A DNA stretch of 64,000 nt. It comes from JADKFD01 sp050250665. GTDB taxonomy: Bacteria; Pseudomonadota; Gammaproteobacteria; Xanthomonadales; SZUA-5. The stretch is taken from positions 30,246 to 94,245 of the forward strand of contig JBFWOF010000024.1 in assembly GCA_050250665.1 (NCBI GenBank), read 5' to 3'. The number at the start of each line of letters is the position of its first letter. Within the stretch, counting starts at the first letter, position 1. The notes beneath the pieces are model-generated. The model was not told where the DNA came from. It ran no database searches and worked only from the letters and a program-made list of their open reading frames with translations. The position numbers and the translations under genes are program-made. Positions 35,210 to 44,949 of this stretch are shown in pieces.

Positions 35210-35893
35210 CTATTGCGGCCCAGGCGCCTTGATAGCGCGCCGCTTGCGCAGCGGGGTCAGCTTGATGGTGAGCTTGCCGGCCGGGGCGGGTTTGGGCGCC
35301 ATGCCCAATTTTGCCTTGAGCTTGTCGAACCAGCCCTTTGACTCGGTATTGGGTGGGTATTGGGCCAGGGTCTTCTGGTAGAGAGCACGCTCGTTCTTCC
35401 AGAAACCCTCGGCGGCGCTGCAGACCACATCGGCCATGAAGTAGCCACGTTCTTCGAAGGACAGCTGCTGCGGATCGTCACGGAAGCGTTTGAGATCAAT
35501 GAGATCCGCCATCACCAGCTGCGGATCCCAGACCACGCCATCCAGCGCCTCCGCTACCGTCGAAGCGACGATGAAGGCCTCCATACCCGCAGCGCCGGGC
35601 ACACCAATGCGCGCCGCCCTGGAAAACTGCCCGTACAGTTCGACCAGATCCGCGTCGTCGTGTTCCTTGCCGGCAGCACAGATTTCGATGTGCATGGCGT
35701 CCTCACCGCGCCACAGACCCGGGGCAGCAGGATCCTGATCGGCAATGGGTGTTTCAGCCAGCCAGGGCGAGTCCTGCCCCGCATCGGGCAGTACCAACCT
35801 GGCCGGGAAGCCCAATGCCGCCCAGCGGCGCTGCACGCGCGAGACCAGATCCTCGGGAATCTCGTTGAACAGGATGCCGATATCAAAGCTCAT
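35210..35893 (-). CDS. Hypothetical protein, 227 residues
   Basis: ATG at 35893 (complement), starting MSFDIGILFNEIPEDLVSRV; an upstream in-frame start at 35920 is less likely. The protein is probably cytoplasmic, with alpha/beta character (ALGFPARLVLPDAGQDSPWL, DAMHIEICAAGKEHDDADLV, GMEAFIVASTVAEALDGVVW). It ends in a basic tail, KLTIKLTPLRKRRAIKAPG. I recognise no family. It converges on lpd and is divergent from nadK. Confidence 0.7.
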   Translation of the reverse strand: MSFDIGILFNEIPEDLVSRVQRRWAALGFPARLVLPDAGQDSPWLAETPIADQDPAAPGLWRGEDAMHIEICAAGKEHDDADLVELYGQFSRAARIGVPGAAGMEAFIVASTVAEALDGVVWDPQLVMADLIDLKRFRDDPQQLSFEERGYFMADVVCSAAEGFWKNERALYQKTLAQYPPNTESKGWFDKLKAKLGMAPKPAPAGKLTIKLTPLRKRRAIKAPGPQ

Positions 35894-36025
35894 CAACGCC
35901 GCCAGCTGACTGGATAGCAAGCGAATCTATCAGACCTGAGCGGCGATTGAAGCGCGGTGCGAGCGTGGCCTCGGACCCAATTCCACGCTAGGCTTGGGCT
36001 CCCTGCGCCTGTGGACCGATCGCCT

Positions 36026-36814
36026 GTGACCGAATCGTTGCCCACCGCCAATCCCCGCGTTGCCTTTGTCGCCAGCCGTACCGAGCCGGCACAAGCTGCT
36101 CTGGAAACGCTGACACGTCGCTACCCCCATGTGCCGGTCTCGGAGGCCGACATCATCGTCTCCCTGGGCGGCGACGGTTTCATGTTGCATACCCTGCATC
36201 GCCACGCCGCCGAGCGCCGTATTCCAGTCTTCGGCATGAAGCTCGGCAGCGTCGGCTTTCTGATGAACCTCTATCGCGAGGATGGTCTGATCGAACGCCT
36301 GTGCGCCGCCCAGCAGGCGGTGCTGCACCCGCTGCGCATGCGCGTAGTCGGCGAATCCGGCGGATTGCACACGGCTCTGGCCATCAACGAGGTCTCGCTG
36401 CTGCGACAGACCAAGCAGGCCGCCAAACTGCGCATTTCGGTGGATGGCATCGTCCGGGTCGAGGAACTGATCTGCGACGGCGCCATGCTGGCCACGGCTG
36501 CCGGCAGCACCGCCTACAACCTCTCCGCCTATGGCCCGATCCTGCCGCTGGGCTCCGACGTTCTGGCCCTGACGCCCATCAGCCCCTTCCGCCCGCGGCG
36601 CTGGCGCGGCGCCATCGTCAAACGCACCTCGGTGGTCAAGTTCGAAGTGCTGGACCATTACAAGCGCCCCGTCAGCGCTACCGCCGATGCCACCGAAGTG
36701 CGCGATGTGGTCGAAGTGGAAGTCGCCGAAGCGCCCGATGAAGCCATGGTGGTGCTGTTCGACCCCGAACACAGCCTGGAGGAACGGATACTGTCGGAGC
36801 AGTTTGCGATGTAG
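36026..36814 (+). CDS. nadK: NAD kinase
   Basis: About 262 residues from a GTG at 36026; another GTG at 36011 is also in frame. The product starts VTESLPTANPRVAFVAS. It phosphorylates NAD to NADP with ATP. Motifs are the diacylglycerol-kinase-like GGDG (residues 48-51, IVSLGGDGFMLHTLHRH), FGMKLGSVGFLMN, the NE/D motif AINEVSLLR, and the GSTAY loop (TAAGSTAYNLSAYGP). It is somewhat shorter than E. coli NadK at the N-terminus, as I recall for Xanthomonas forms. Repeats fill the gap to the next gene. Confidence 0.93.
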   Translation: MTESLPTANPRVAFVASRTEPAQAALETLTRRYPHVPVSEADIIVSLGGDGFMLHTLHRHAAERRIPVFGMKLGSVGFLMNLYREDGLIERLCAAQQAVLHPLRMRVVGESGGLHTALAINEVSLLRQTKQAAKLRISVDGIVRVEELICDGAMLATAAGSTAYNLSAYGPILPLGSDVLALTPISPFRPRRWRGAIVKRTSVVKFEVLDHYKRPVSATADATEVRDVVEVEVAEAPDEAMVVLFDPEHSLEERILSEQFAM

Positions 36815-36864
36815 GTCCGGGACTCGGGACTCGGGACGCTGAACTCCTGACGCAAGTTGTTGAT

Positions 36865-36949
36865 GCGTCATTGCGAGGAGCATAGCGACGAAGCAATCCA
36901 GTGAAATGCTGCACGCCCCTGGATTGCTTCGCTAAGCTCGCAATGACGC
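36865..36949. repeat. Complete CGTCATTGCGAGG inverted element
   Basis: It begins GCGTCATTGCGAGGAGCATA with inner GCGACGAAGCAATCCAG and ends CTGGATTGCTTCGCTAAGCT then CGCAATGACGCC. The outer and inner arms pair around about 20 bp. It is the same family as at 9617 and 39574. A GGGACTCGGGACTCGGGAC string lies just left of it at about 36821. Confidence 0.85.
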
Positions 36950-37060
36950 CAAGGTTCAAGTCCCCCGAGCACGGTCGAAACGATACCGGTGGCTCGTAAA
37001 GCTCAACAGCACCTGAGTGTGCGTCAACCGCTCCTTCTCCCGATTTTCGTAGGATTTGCC

Positions 37061-38062
37061 ATGCCGAGTAACCCAGATCCACTGCCTGAAGATCGGGTCC
37101 CGGGTCCCCAGTCCCGAGTCCCGGCTTCTGACCGAGTCCCGTGTCCCGAGTCCCGAGTCCCGGCTCCAGTGCTGGACCGCCTGGTCGTCGCCATCTCCTC
37201 GCGGGCCTTGTTCGACCTGTCCACCGAGCATGAGCTGTTCGAGCGCGACGGGCTGGATGCTTATCAGGCCTATCAGCTGGCCAACGAGGACGCGGTTCTT
37301 CGTCCCGGGATTGCCTTTCCGCTGGTGCAGAAGCTGCTGCGCCTGAACCAGTTGCGTCCGGACACGCCGCAGGTGGAAGTGCTGTTGCTCAGTCGCAACA
37401 GCGGCAATTCGGGATTGCGGATCTTCAATTCTATCGAGCATTACGGACTGGAAATCGTCCGCGCCGCCTTTACCAACGGCGCGCCACCGCATCAGTACAT
37501 CGAACCCTTCGGCGCGAATCTGTTTCTGTCGGCAAACGCCGAGGACGTGCGTCAGGCGCTGGTCGCCGGTTATGCCGCGGCCAGCATCCTGCCCTCCCAG
37601 GCCAGCGCCAATGCCCATCCCGAGTTGCGCATTGCCTTCGATGGCGATGCCGTACTTTTCTCCGACGAGGCCGAGCAAATCAGCCACAGTGAAGGCCTCG
37701 ATCGCTTTCACGAATCGGAAAAGGCGCTGGCCCATCAGGCATTGTCCGGCGGGCCCTTCCGCAGCGTGTTGTACGCATTGCATCGCATTCAGGCGGCCTT
37801 CCCGGCTGAACGCTCGCCCATCCGCACCGCTCTGGTCACGGCCCGATCGGCACCCGCCCACAAGCGCGTGATTCTGACGCTGCGCGAATGGGGTGTGCGC
37901 ATCGACGAGGCGCTGTTCCTGGGCGGACGCGACAAAGGCCCCTTCCTCGCCGCCTTCGGTGCCGACATCTTCTTCGACGACCAGCGCAAGAATGCCGAGA
38001 ATGCCAGCCGCTTCGTGCCTACCGGGCACGTACCGCATGGCGTGGCCAACAAGCGCCCGTGA
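37061..38062 (+). CDS. Cytosolic 5'-nucleotidase family protein
   Basis: A 333-residue protein, ATG at 37061 with AGGA upstream. The core (from about residue 40: VLDRLVVAISSRALFDL) matches the 5'-nucleotidase family related to eukaryotic cytosolic IA/IB enzymes: VLLLSRNSGNSGLRIFNSI, LRIAFDGDAVLFSDEAEQI with HAD-like D-G-D, LVTARSAPAHKRVILTLREW, and a late FFDDQRKNAE. The expected reaction is dephosphorylation of nucleoside 5'-monophosphates. Residues 12-36 (DRVPGPQSRVPASDRVPCPE and following) are encoded by GAGTCCC repeats and are not part of the family core. Confidence 0.88.
   Translation: MPSNPDPLPEDRVPGPQSRVPASDRVPCPESRVPAPVLDRLVVAISSRALFDLSTEHELFERDGLDAYQAYQLANEDAVLRPGIAFPLVQKLLRLNQLRPDTPQVEVLLLSRNSGNSGLRIFNSIEHYGLEIVRAAFTNGAPPHQYIEPFGANLFLSANAEDVRQALVAGYAAASILPSQASANAHPELRIAFDGDAVLFSDEAEQISHSEGLDRFHESEKALAHQALSGGPFRSVLYALHRIQAAFPAERSPIRTALVTARSAPAHKRVILTLREWGVRIDEALFLGGRDKGPFLAAFGADIFFDDQRKNAENASRFVPTGHVPHGVANKRP
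37095..37164. repeat. GAGTCCC repeat cluster at the 5' end of the nucleotidase gene
   Basis: A run of GGGTCCC/GAGTCCC units (CAGTCCCGAGTCCCGGCTTC, then GAGTCCCGTGTCCCGAGTCC) lies about 35-105 bp inside the coding sequence. It is translated as RVPGPQSRVPASDRVPCPES and following. The same string is intergenic at 36821 and 53599 and lies in the sucB linker. Confidence 0.85.
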
Positions 38063-38125
38063 CAGCCTGAATCAGCTTGCCGAGTCGTTCAGCTGACAGC
38101 GGCAAACTGCAGATATGCTGGGCAC

Positions 38126-39559
38126 ATGAACTATCGAATCGCATCAATCGCGTTTTTCACAGCCACGCTGGGCGCCTGCGCCAGCGGCGGCTCGATTGCC
38201 GTCAAGCCGGCAGCAGCGCCCCCGGGCGTGGCGCCTGCACCCGCAGCGGTGCAGCAGAACGCCGATCTCAACGGTCCTTTCGAGACCGTCCCGCGCATGC
38301 TCACCAGCGAACTGGCGCCCGGCCTGGATCTGACTGGGCCCGGCTACCGCATCAGCACCGATGCCGCGATTGTCGATTACTACGGTCAGTTCGAAATGCG
38401 CAGCGATATGGGCACGCTGACCGCGGACGGCACTCAGGAATTGCGTCTGCGTGTGCGTGAGCTACCCGCCGTGCGCACGCTGGATCAGGTCACCACGACG
38501 GAAGTGTTCACCGACGCGGTGTCACGCGGGGTGGAGAAACCCGCCGATGCCGTGCAGCAGGTGGCAACGCAGCCCAAGGAAACCCTGGCCGGCTTGCCCG
38601 AAGGCATAGGCCGTTTTCTGGTGCGCTCGGCGCGCAACATCAAGGATCTGGCGCTGGACATCAACGATGCCGCCGTGAATGCCCGGGAAAAGAGTGACAC
38701 CGAAGAAGAAGAGGAAGCGGCCGTGGCCCAGGAGCGCCGCAGCGCCCGCGCTCAGAAAATCGCCACCTCGGCCACCCTGAATTACATCGGCTACAACAAG
38801 GCCCGTCGCGAGATCGCCCGCGAAGTCGGCGCTGATCCCTACAGCACCAATCCGCTACTGGACGAACGCCTGGATCGACTGGCCTGGGCGTCCTGGTCCG
38901 GCGCCAAGCTCAGCGGCCTGACCATCGGCCTGATCGGCGGCGTCGCCGGCCAGGCCCTGGGTTACGCCCGAGATGCCTACAGACTGGTGTGGGAGCTACC
39001 GCCGGAAGACCTCAAACGCCGCAATCTGGAAGTACTGGCGGACCTGGGCATCGCCGGCAAGCCGGCGCGCGATCTGGTCCGCCGGAGCAAGGCCTTCACG
39101 CTGACCCAGCAAACCGAGTTCGTGGAATTGCTGCGACTGCCGCTGTTTGCGCCCGCTCGTGGCGAACTGTTCGATCTGGCACTGGCGGCGGAACGGGAAA
39201 TACACGCCCGCTTTCTGATCGACGCCATGCGCATGCTCAAGAACGTGGCCGAAGACGAGCACCGTACGCGGGCACAGGCTACCGTCATTGGCGCTTCTCC
39301 GGCCCTGCGCCTGCGTGACGGCAGCTACGTCATGGCCCTCCCGGTGGACTATCTGTACTGGTCCCCCGAAATCGCCCAGTTTGTCTGGCGCGACGATCTG
39401 ATCGGCAGGCGCAATCGCATCCTGGTGACCGGCAGCGTCTCCCCGCAGGCCCTGGACGCGTTCTCGCAGGCGGGGTGGATTGTCCGCGAGCGTATCGATC
39501 CGTACCGCAAGGAAGTCGAGGAAGAGGCCGCGCAGACCGCACCCTTGCGCGGGATGTAG
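38126..39559 (+). CDS. Hypothetical lipoprotein, 477 residues
   Basis: ATG at 38126. The N-terminus MNYRIASIAFFTATLGAC has a lipobox LGAC (Cys18), followed by a Pro/Ala-rich linker, so it is probably an outer- or inner-membrane lipoprotein. Residues 60-120 are beta-like (GYRISTDAAIVDYYGQFEM). A helical middle holds an acidic run EKSDTEEEEEAA near 190 and a Gly-rich hydrophobic stretch LSGLTIGLIGGVAGQALGY near 270. The C-terminal third ends with a small alpha/beta portion (RNRILVTGSVSPQALDAF). I recognise no named family. It stands alone between repeats. Confidence 0.75.
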   Translation: MNYRIASIAFFTATLGACASGGSIAVKPAAAPPGVAPAPAAVQQNADLNGPFETVPRMLTSELAPGLDLTGPGYRISTDAAIVDYYGQFEMRSDMGTLTADGTQELRLRVRELPAVRTLDQVTTTEVFTDAVSRGVEKPADAVQQVATQPKETLAGLPEGIGRFLVRSARNIKDLALDINDAAVNAREKSDTEEEEEAAVAQERRSARAQKIATSATLNYIGYNKARREIAREVGADPYSTNPLLDERLDRLAWASWSGAKLSGLTIGLIGGVAGQALGYARDAYRLVWELPPEDLKRRNLEVLADLGIAGKPARDLVRRSKAFTLTQQTEFVELLRLPLFAPARGELFDLALAAEREIHARFLIDAMRMLKNVAEDEHRTRAQATVIGASPALRLRDGSYVMALPVDYLYWSPEIAQFVWRDDLIGRRNRILVTGSVSPQALDAFSQAGWIVRERIDPYRKEVEEEAAQTAPLRGM

Positions 39560-39573
39560 GTCGGATCAGTGAT

Positions 39574-39992
39574 GCGTCATTGCGAGGAACGCAGTGACGA
39601 AGCAATCCAGTGCTTCTGCGGTTGCGGGTCTGGATTGCCTCCCCCGGATCAAGTCCGGGGTCGCAAGGACGCCGGGGATTCATGACCCATGCGCAGTCTC
39701 GGCAGTAACAGATGGCTCTCCATGAACCCATATCGTAAATTGTTGATTTGCTGTTGTAGGTCACGTTGCTCGCCTGGCGAGCTACGTGACGCAACTCGAT
39801 GTCACGTAGTCCGCTGACGCGGACAACATGACCTACGACGGCGAGTTCACGGCCCATGGGCAGTGTCGGGCCGACACACGCGGCTCGCAATGACACCAGG
39901 GTTTCTTGAAGAGCACGGCCAGCCCAGCAAGGCCCAACCCGAAATCGGCTCTTCTTCGCGACCTTTCTGCCTTTCCTTCGCGTCCTTTGCGG
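39574..39992. repeat. Repeat mosaic in the 39560-40053 gap
   Basis: Four families occur in order. A CGTCATTGCGAGG inverted element lies at 39574-39673. Two oppositely oriented copies of a GTAGGTCACGT hairpin lie at 39756-39790 and 39801-39836 (inner stems GCTCGCC-GGCGAGC and GTCCGC-GCGGAC). GGCAGTGTCGGGCCGACACA with GGCTCGCAATGACACC lies at about 39860-39898. A TTCGCGACCTTTCTGCCTTT arm with CCTTCGCGTCC lies at 39955-39992, the same arm as in the 2485 array. No gene is supportable in this 494-bp gap. Confidence 0.85.
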
Positions 39993-40053
39993 CCCGCTCT
40001 TTACCCAGAACCCAAGACGATCGCAGACAGCCAGGCCAGCGGACTGCGCAGTC

Positions 40054-40887
40054 TCAGTCCGCGCCCTGACCTGCCGGAATTTCGGACAGCGTCCGCTTGT
40101 GGCGGGCTGCGATCGGTTTGATGCGCGCGACCATGGCCGCTGCCACCTTGAGACTGCCGGCGATCAGATTGCCACTGTCGAACCAGTTTTCTTCGCCTTC
40201 GAAATCCAGCACCACGCCGCCGGCCTCACGCACCAGCAAGGCGCCGGCGGCCATGTCCCAGGGCATCAGTCCGTATTCGAAGAAACCGTCGAGGCGCCCG
40301 CAAGCCACATAGGCCAGATCGAGCGCGGCCGAACCGGTGCGGCGCAGATCTTCGGCGTCTTCCAGCAAGGCCTTGACCATGCGCATCTGGGTGGCGAAGC
40401 GGGCACGCTGACGAAAGGGAAAGCCGGTCGCAATCAGGGCGCCGGGCATGCCCTGACGCGGGCTGACGCGGATGCGCCGGTCATTGAGATAAGCACCACT
40501 GCCCTTGCTGGCGTGGAAGATCTCGTCACGCACCGGATCGTAGATCACACCGTGCTGGATCACGCCATCTTCCATCAGGGCGATGGAGACCGAGCAATGC
40601 GGAAAACCGCGCATGAAATTGCTGGTGCCATCGATGGGATCGATCACCCAGACATAGCGCGAATTCCCGAGACGACCAGACTCCTCACCCCAGATCGCAT
40701 GATCGGGATAGGACTTGCGGATTTCCTTGATGATTTCCACTTCCGCCAACTTGTCGGCTTCAGTGACGAAGTCGTACTGGCTCTTTTCGGTCACCGCGAT
40801 GGCGTCGGCGCGATGAATGCTGCGCTGGATGACGGTGCCCGCCCGGCGCGCTGCCGCGATCGCGATGTTGACAGCAGGCTTGGCCAT
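40054..40887 (-). CDS. suhB: Inositol-1-monophosphatase family protein SuhB
   Basis: A 277-residue protein, ATG at 40887 (complement); a TTG at 40911 is less likely. Metal-binding motifs of the family are WGEESGR, WVIDPIDGTSNFMRGFPH and WDMAAGALLVREAGG. Bacterial SuhB dephosphorylates inositol monophosphate and, in E. coli, also joins rRNA antitermination complexes. It follows sufS on the same strand with a 95-bp gap, so it may or may not belong to the suf transcript. Confidence 0.93.
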   Translation of the reverse strand: MAKPAVNIAIAAARRAGTVIQRSIHRADAIAVTEKSQYDFVTEADKLAEVEIIKEIRKSYPDHAIWGEESGRLGNSRYVWVIDPIDGTSNFMRGFPHCSVSIALMEDGVIQHGVIYDPVRDEIFHASKGSGAYLNDRRIRVSPRQGMPGALIATGFPFRQRARFATQMRMVKALLEDAEDLRRTGSAALDLAYVACGRLDGFFEYGLMPWDMAAGALLVREAGGVVLDFEGEENWFDSGNLIAGSLKVAAAMVARIKPIAARHKRTLSEIPAGQGAD

Positions 40888-40982
40888 GGGCGCTATTCCG
40901 GGTTCGGTCAAAAGAGCCGCGTAGGTTAACAGACCCGACGGACCGCACCCAAGGAACTTGGGCCGATCCGGCAGGTCCCGAT

Positions 40983-42197
40983 TCAGCCGAGCATGCTGCG
41001 GGCCTTGTCCAGCGCCACCAGGAAGCGGTCGACCTCATCAGCGGTGTTGTAGAAAGCCAGCGAAGCCCGTAAGGTGGCGTTGACGCCAAAACGCTGCATC
41101 AGCGGATGCGCGCAATGCTGGCCGGAGCGCACCGCCACGCCTTCCAGATCGAGCAACACCGCCAGATCCGTGGCGTGCGCACCGTCGATGACAAAACTGG
41201 CCACCGCCACCCGATCCGGCGCGCTACCGATGAAACGCAACCCGGGGACCGCCGCCAGCCCCTCGCGCAGGCGCTCACCCAGCGCCTGTTCGTGCGCTGC
41301 CAGCGCCGCCAGATCCTGTGCCTGCAGATAATCGATAGCTGCGGCCAGTCCGACGAAACCGGCGATATTCGGCGTGCCCGCCTCGAAACGACGCGGTGGC
41401 GGCGCGTAGACGGTGCCGTCGAAGCTGACCGATTCGATCATTTCGCCACCACCGATCCAGGGCGGCATCGCTTCCAGCAGATGCCGTCGCGCCCACAGCG
41501 CGCCAGTGCCCGTGGGTCCGAACAGCTTGTGCCCGGTAAAGACGTAGAAATCGCAGCCGAGCTCGGAGACGTTGACCGGCATGTGCGGGACTGCCTGCGA
41601 ACCATCGACCAGCAGTGCGATGCCGCGGGCGCGGGTGTGTTCGGCGATGGCGGCGATCGGGTTGACCGTGCCGAGTACATTCGAGACATGCACCAGAGCG
41701 AGCAGCTGCGTGCGCTCGTTGAGCAGGCCATAGAGGACCTCCAGATCGAGAGAGCCATCGTCGTGGATCGGCGCCACCCGCAGCACGGCACCGCTGCGCT
41801 CGCACAGCAGCTGCCAGGGCACGATATTGGCGTGATGCTCCATCTGGCTGACGACTACCTCGTCACCGGCCTTCAGACGCGGCGCCAGCCAGGAATGCGC
41901 GACCAGATTGATCGCCATCGTGGTGCCACTGGTCAGCACCACATCCTGCGCCGACGCAGCACCGATGAAGCCGGCAATGCGCTCGCGCGACTGCTCGTAC
42001 AGCGTGGTTGCTTCCTCGCTCAGCGTATGCACGGCGCGCGCCACATTGGCATTGTGTTGCCTGTAGAAGCTGTCGACGGCCTCGATGACCACCGCCGGCT
42101 TCTGTGCCGTGTTGGCGTTGTCGAAATAGATCAATGGCTTGCCGTGGATCTCACGGCGCAGAATGGGAAAGTCGTCACGCAGCGCTTCAATAGTCAT
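40983..42197 (-). CDS. sufS: Cysteine desulfurase SufS
   Basis: A 404-residue PLP enzyme, ATG at 42197 (complement). It mobilises sulfur from cysteine for Fe-S assembly. The PLP lysine lies in FTGHKLFGPTG, the catalytic His in SQMEHHANIVPW, and the sulfur-accepting Cys loop appears as RSGQHCAHPLMQ. These mark the class II (SufS) type. No sufE or sufU gene is visible in the window, so the sulfur-transfer partner must be elsewhere. It is 102 bp downstream of sufD; that gap contains a GGGAGCGGCTTCAGCCGCGAC palindrome near 42258. Confidence 0.95.
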   Translation of the reverse strand: MTIEALRDDFPILRREIHGKPLIYFDNANTAQKPAVVIEAVDSFYRQHNANVARAVHTLSEEATTLYEQSRERIAGFIGAASAQDVVLTSGTTMAINLVAHSWLAPRLKAGDEVVVSQMEHHANIVPWQLLCERSGAVLRVAPIHDDGSLDLEVLYGLLNERTQLLALVHVSNVLGTVNPIAAIAEHTRARGIALLVDGSQAVPHMPVNVSELGCDFYVFTGHKLFGPTGTGALWARRHLLEAMPPWIGGGEMIESVSFDGTVYAPPPRRFEAGTPNIAGFVGLAAAIDYLQAQDLAALAAHEQALGERLREGLAAVPGLRFIGSAPDRVAVASFVIDGAHATDLAVLLDLEGVAVRSGQHCAHPLMQRFGVNATLRASLAFYNTADEVDRFLVALDKARSMLG

Positions 42198-42299
42198 CGG
42201 ATCATCTGCTTCCAGATTGAGTGGCAGGCAGGGCGGCGCATGCGGCGTCCGGCACCCGTGGGAGCGGCTTCAGCCGCGACGCTGCTGCACCGTCATCGA

Positions 42300-43675
42300 T
42301 CAATCCACCGCCCCCTGGGGCAGATGCACGGCCACTCGCTCTGCGAGCGCAGCGCGCAGCGTCTCGTCGGCCACGGCCGACAGCACCTCGCCGCCAAAAG
42401 CCAGCGTGAGCATCTGTCGCGCCAGCGCCATCGGTATGCCGCGCGAGCGCAGATAGAACAGCACCTTGTCATCAAGCTGGCCGACGGTGGCACCGTGCGA
42501 GCACACCACTTCGTCGGCTTCGATCACCAGTTCCGGCTTGGTATCGATCTCGGCATGCGCTGACAGCAGCAGATTTGCCGTCTTCAGATGGGCTTCGGTC
42601 TGGTCGGCACCCGGCGCCACCGTGATCAGGCCATCAAAAACCGAGCGCGAGCGCGCATTGGCAATCGCCTTCCACAGGGTCTTTGACTGGGCGGCACCAG
42701 CCGCGTGGGTCAGCGCCAGCTGGCTGTCGTGATGCTGTCGTCCCTGCAGCGCGACCAGCCCATGGACGTTGACGATGGCGCCGGCCGCGGCCAACTGCAG
42801 CTGCAGATCGTGCCGCGACCACAAGCCGCCCAATTCCAGCACGACCAGCGAGACCTGCGCTCCAGCAGCGCAGCGGATCCGAGTCTGCTGCACCGATTGT
42901 GCCTTGGCGCCCGTTTCCTGCAGGCGAATCAGCGTCAGCTGCGCACCCGCCTGCAAATCGACGTCGAGCAGCACATTGCTGAGCCCGCCGGCCTCGTCGG
43001 CACCGAACCAGTGTTCCATCAAGGTGATCGAGGCGTTCTCGCAGAGGTTGAGCTGCAGACGCGATTGCGACAGCCCCAGCGCGTCGTGCTGCAGGGCGAG
43101 CCGCCAGATGCCGTTTACCGTTCCAGCCACATCAAGCGTGAGGCACTCGGTGGCGCCGGCCTGATTGAGCAGGCGAAAGGCGTCCGCCGCAGTGTTCGCT
43201 GTGGGTAGGAGCGACCTTGCGTCGCGACCGCCGTCGTCGCACTTGCCATTTTCGTTGCCCTCAGCCAAGAGGTCGCGACGCGAGGTCGCTCCTGCAGGGG
43301 CTTGGTCGCGACGCGAGGTCGCTCCTACAGGGGCTTGGTCGCGACGCGAAGTCGCTCCTACAGGGGCTTGATCGCGACGCGAGGTCGCTCCTACGGACAG
43401 GGACAGTCCCGCAGGTGCATCGGGGCTCAGTGTCCAGCCGCCCGCTGTCAGCGTTGCCAGGGTTCCGCTGAGGCCCGCCAGTTCGGGCGGGACCACTGCC
43501 GGCGCGTGGCCGGCGGCCGGATCCAGCGCCTGCAGGCCGCGCAGCGAGCTGTAGCGCCAGGATTCCACCTTGGGCGTAGGCAGACCTGCGGCCAGGAAGT
43601 GGCGTCGTGCTTCAACGGCAGCGGGCTCGGCAGACTCCGGCAGCGCCGCGAGCAGGCGTTCGGCCAGGGTATCGC

Positions 43676-43679
<4 letters not shown>
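42300..43679 (-). CDS. sufD: Fe-S cluster scaffold subunit SufD with an in-frame tandem repeat insertion
   Basis: A 459-residue protein, ATG at 43679 (complement), overlapping the sufC stop by 4 bp. The N-terminal helical part (FLAAGLPTPKVESWRYSSL) and the beta-helix with the C-terminal SufBD core (ELVIEADEVVCSHGATVGQL, FYLRSRGIPMALARQML) are typical. SufD pairs with SufB and SufC to build clusters. Residues about 95-160 are foreign to the family: four GATSRRDQAPV-type 11-residue repeats, then a GNENGKCDDGGRDARSLLP segment, encoded by palindromic repeats at 43205-43394. The frame is intact, so the gene may still work with a long surface insertion. Confidence 0.93.
43205..43394. repeat. Five REP-like palindromes, four in 33-bp tandem, inside sufD
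   Basis: The 25-bp element GTAGGAGCGACCTTGCGTCG- lies in one orientation at 43205-43229. Its reverse, GGTCGCGACGCGAGGTCGCT-, lies at 43271, 43304, 43337 and 43370, exactly 33 bp apart, with the spacer AGGGGCTT. The 33-bp period is 11 codons, so copy-number changes keep the sufD frame. The same element is intergenic at 18554-18578, and a variant lies near 56180. Confidence 0.93.
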
Positions 43680-44437
<758 letters not shown>

Positions 44438-44439
44438 TT

Positions 44440-44949
44440 TCAGTCCAACTCCAGAAGTTTCTTCTTCATTGCCACTCGAATCTCGTCCAGACGTTCGGGC
44501 GCAATCGCTTCGGCGTCCGCGAAATCCTGTGTCCGGCCGGTAGCGAGCTTGTTGGCGACCAGCGCGTCCTTGTCGAGGCAAGCCACGGGTACGCCGCCTA
44601 GGATTCCGGTCACGCGATTTGCATACGCTTCTTCAAACACCAGCCCCGTTGCAAAGTTCAGCAAATCAATGCGATAGGGTTCGCGACCCAATTGCACCAC
44701 CACTTTCCCTTCCACCCATTCGCCCACATCCGGAGCCAGATCGGGAAAGCCGAATTCCTCAAGCAGACGCGCCACCACCATCGCCGATTCAGGCTTCGGC
44801 GCCAGCCAGAGATCCAGGTCCTTGGTGTATCGCTCATGTCCGTGCGCTGCCAGCGCGTAGGCGCCCACTACCAGGAATTCAGCGCCGGATTCCTGTAATA
44901 ACGTGAGCAACTCGCTCCAGTCTTGGGGGATTTTCGCGGGTCCAGCCAT
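44440..44949 (-). CDS. Nucleotidyltransferase-fold protein inserted in the suf operon
   Basis: A 169-residue protein, ATG at 44949 (complement). The region FLVVGAYALAAHGHERYTKD followed by LDLWL is the minimal nucleotidyltransferase core (G-A/S pair, then D-x-D). A later strand YRIDLLNF may supply the third acidic residue, and CLDKDALVANKLATGRTQDF resembles the C-terminal helix of AbiEii/DUF6036-like proteins. Some relatives are toxins of toxin-antitoxin or abortive-infection pairs; others have no known role. It lies between sufB and sufC, 2 bp before sufC, so it shares the operon. That is not part of the standard suf set. Confidence 0.8.
   Translation of the reverse strand: MAGPAKIPQDWSELLTLLQESGAEFLVVGAYALAAHGHERYTKDLDLWLAPKPESAMVVARLLEEFGFPDLAPDVGEWVEGKVVVQLGREPYRIDLLNFATGLVFEEAYANRVTGILGGVPVACLDKDALVANKLATGRTQDFADAEAIAPERLDEIRVAMKKKLLELD

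Noticed and set aside
43271..43394. CRISPR-like regular array in sufD
   Set aside because: The 33-bp units are contiguous with a constant 8-bp spacer, not variable spacers, and lie within a coding frame with no cas genes nearby.
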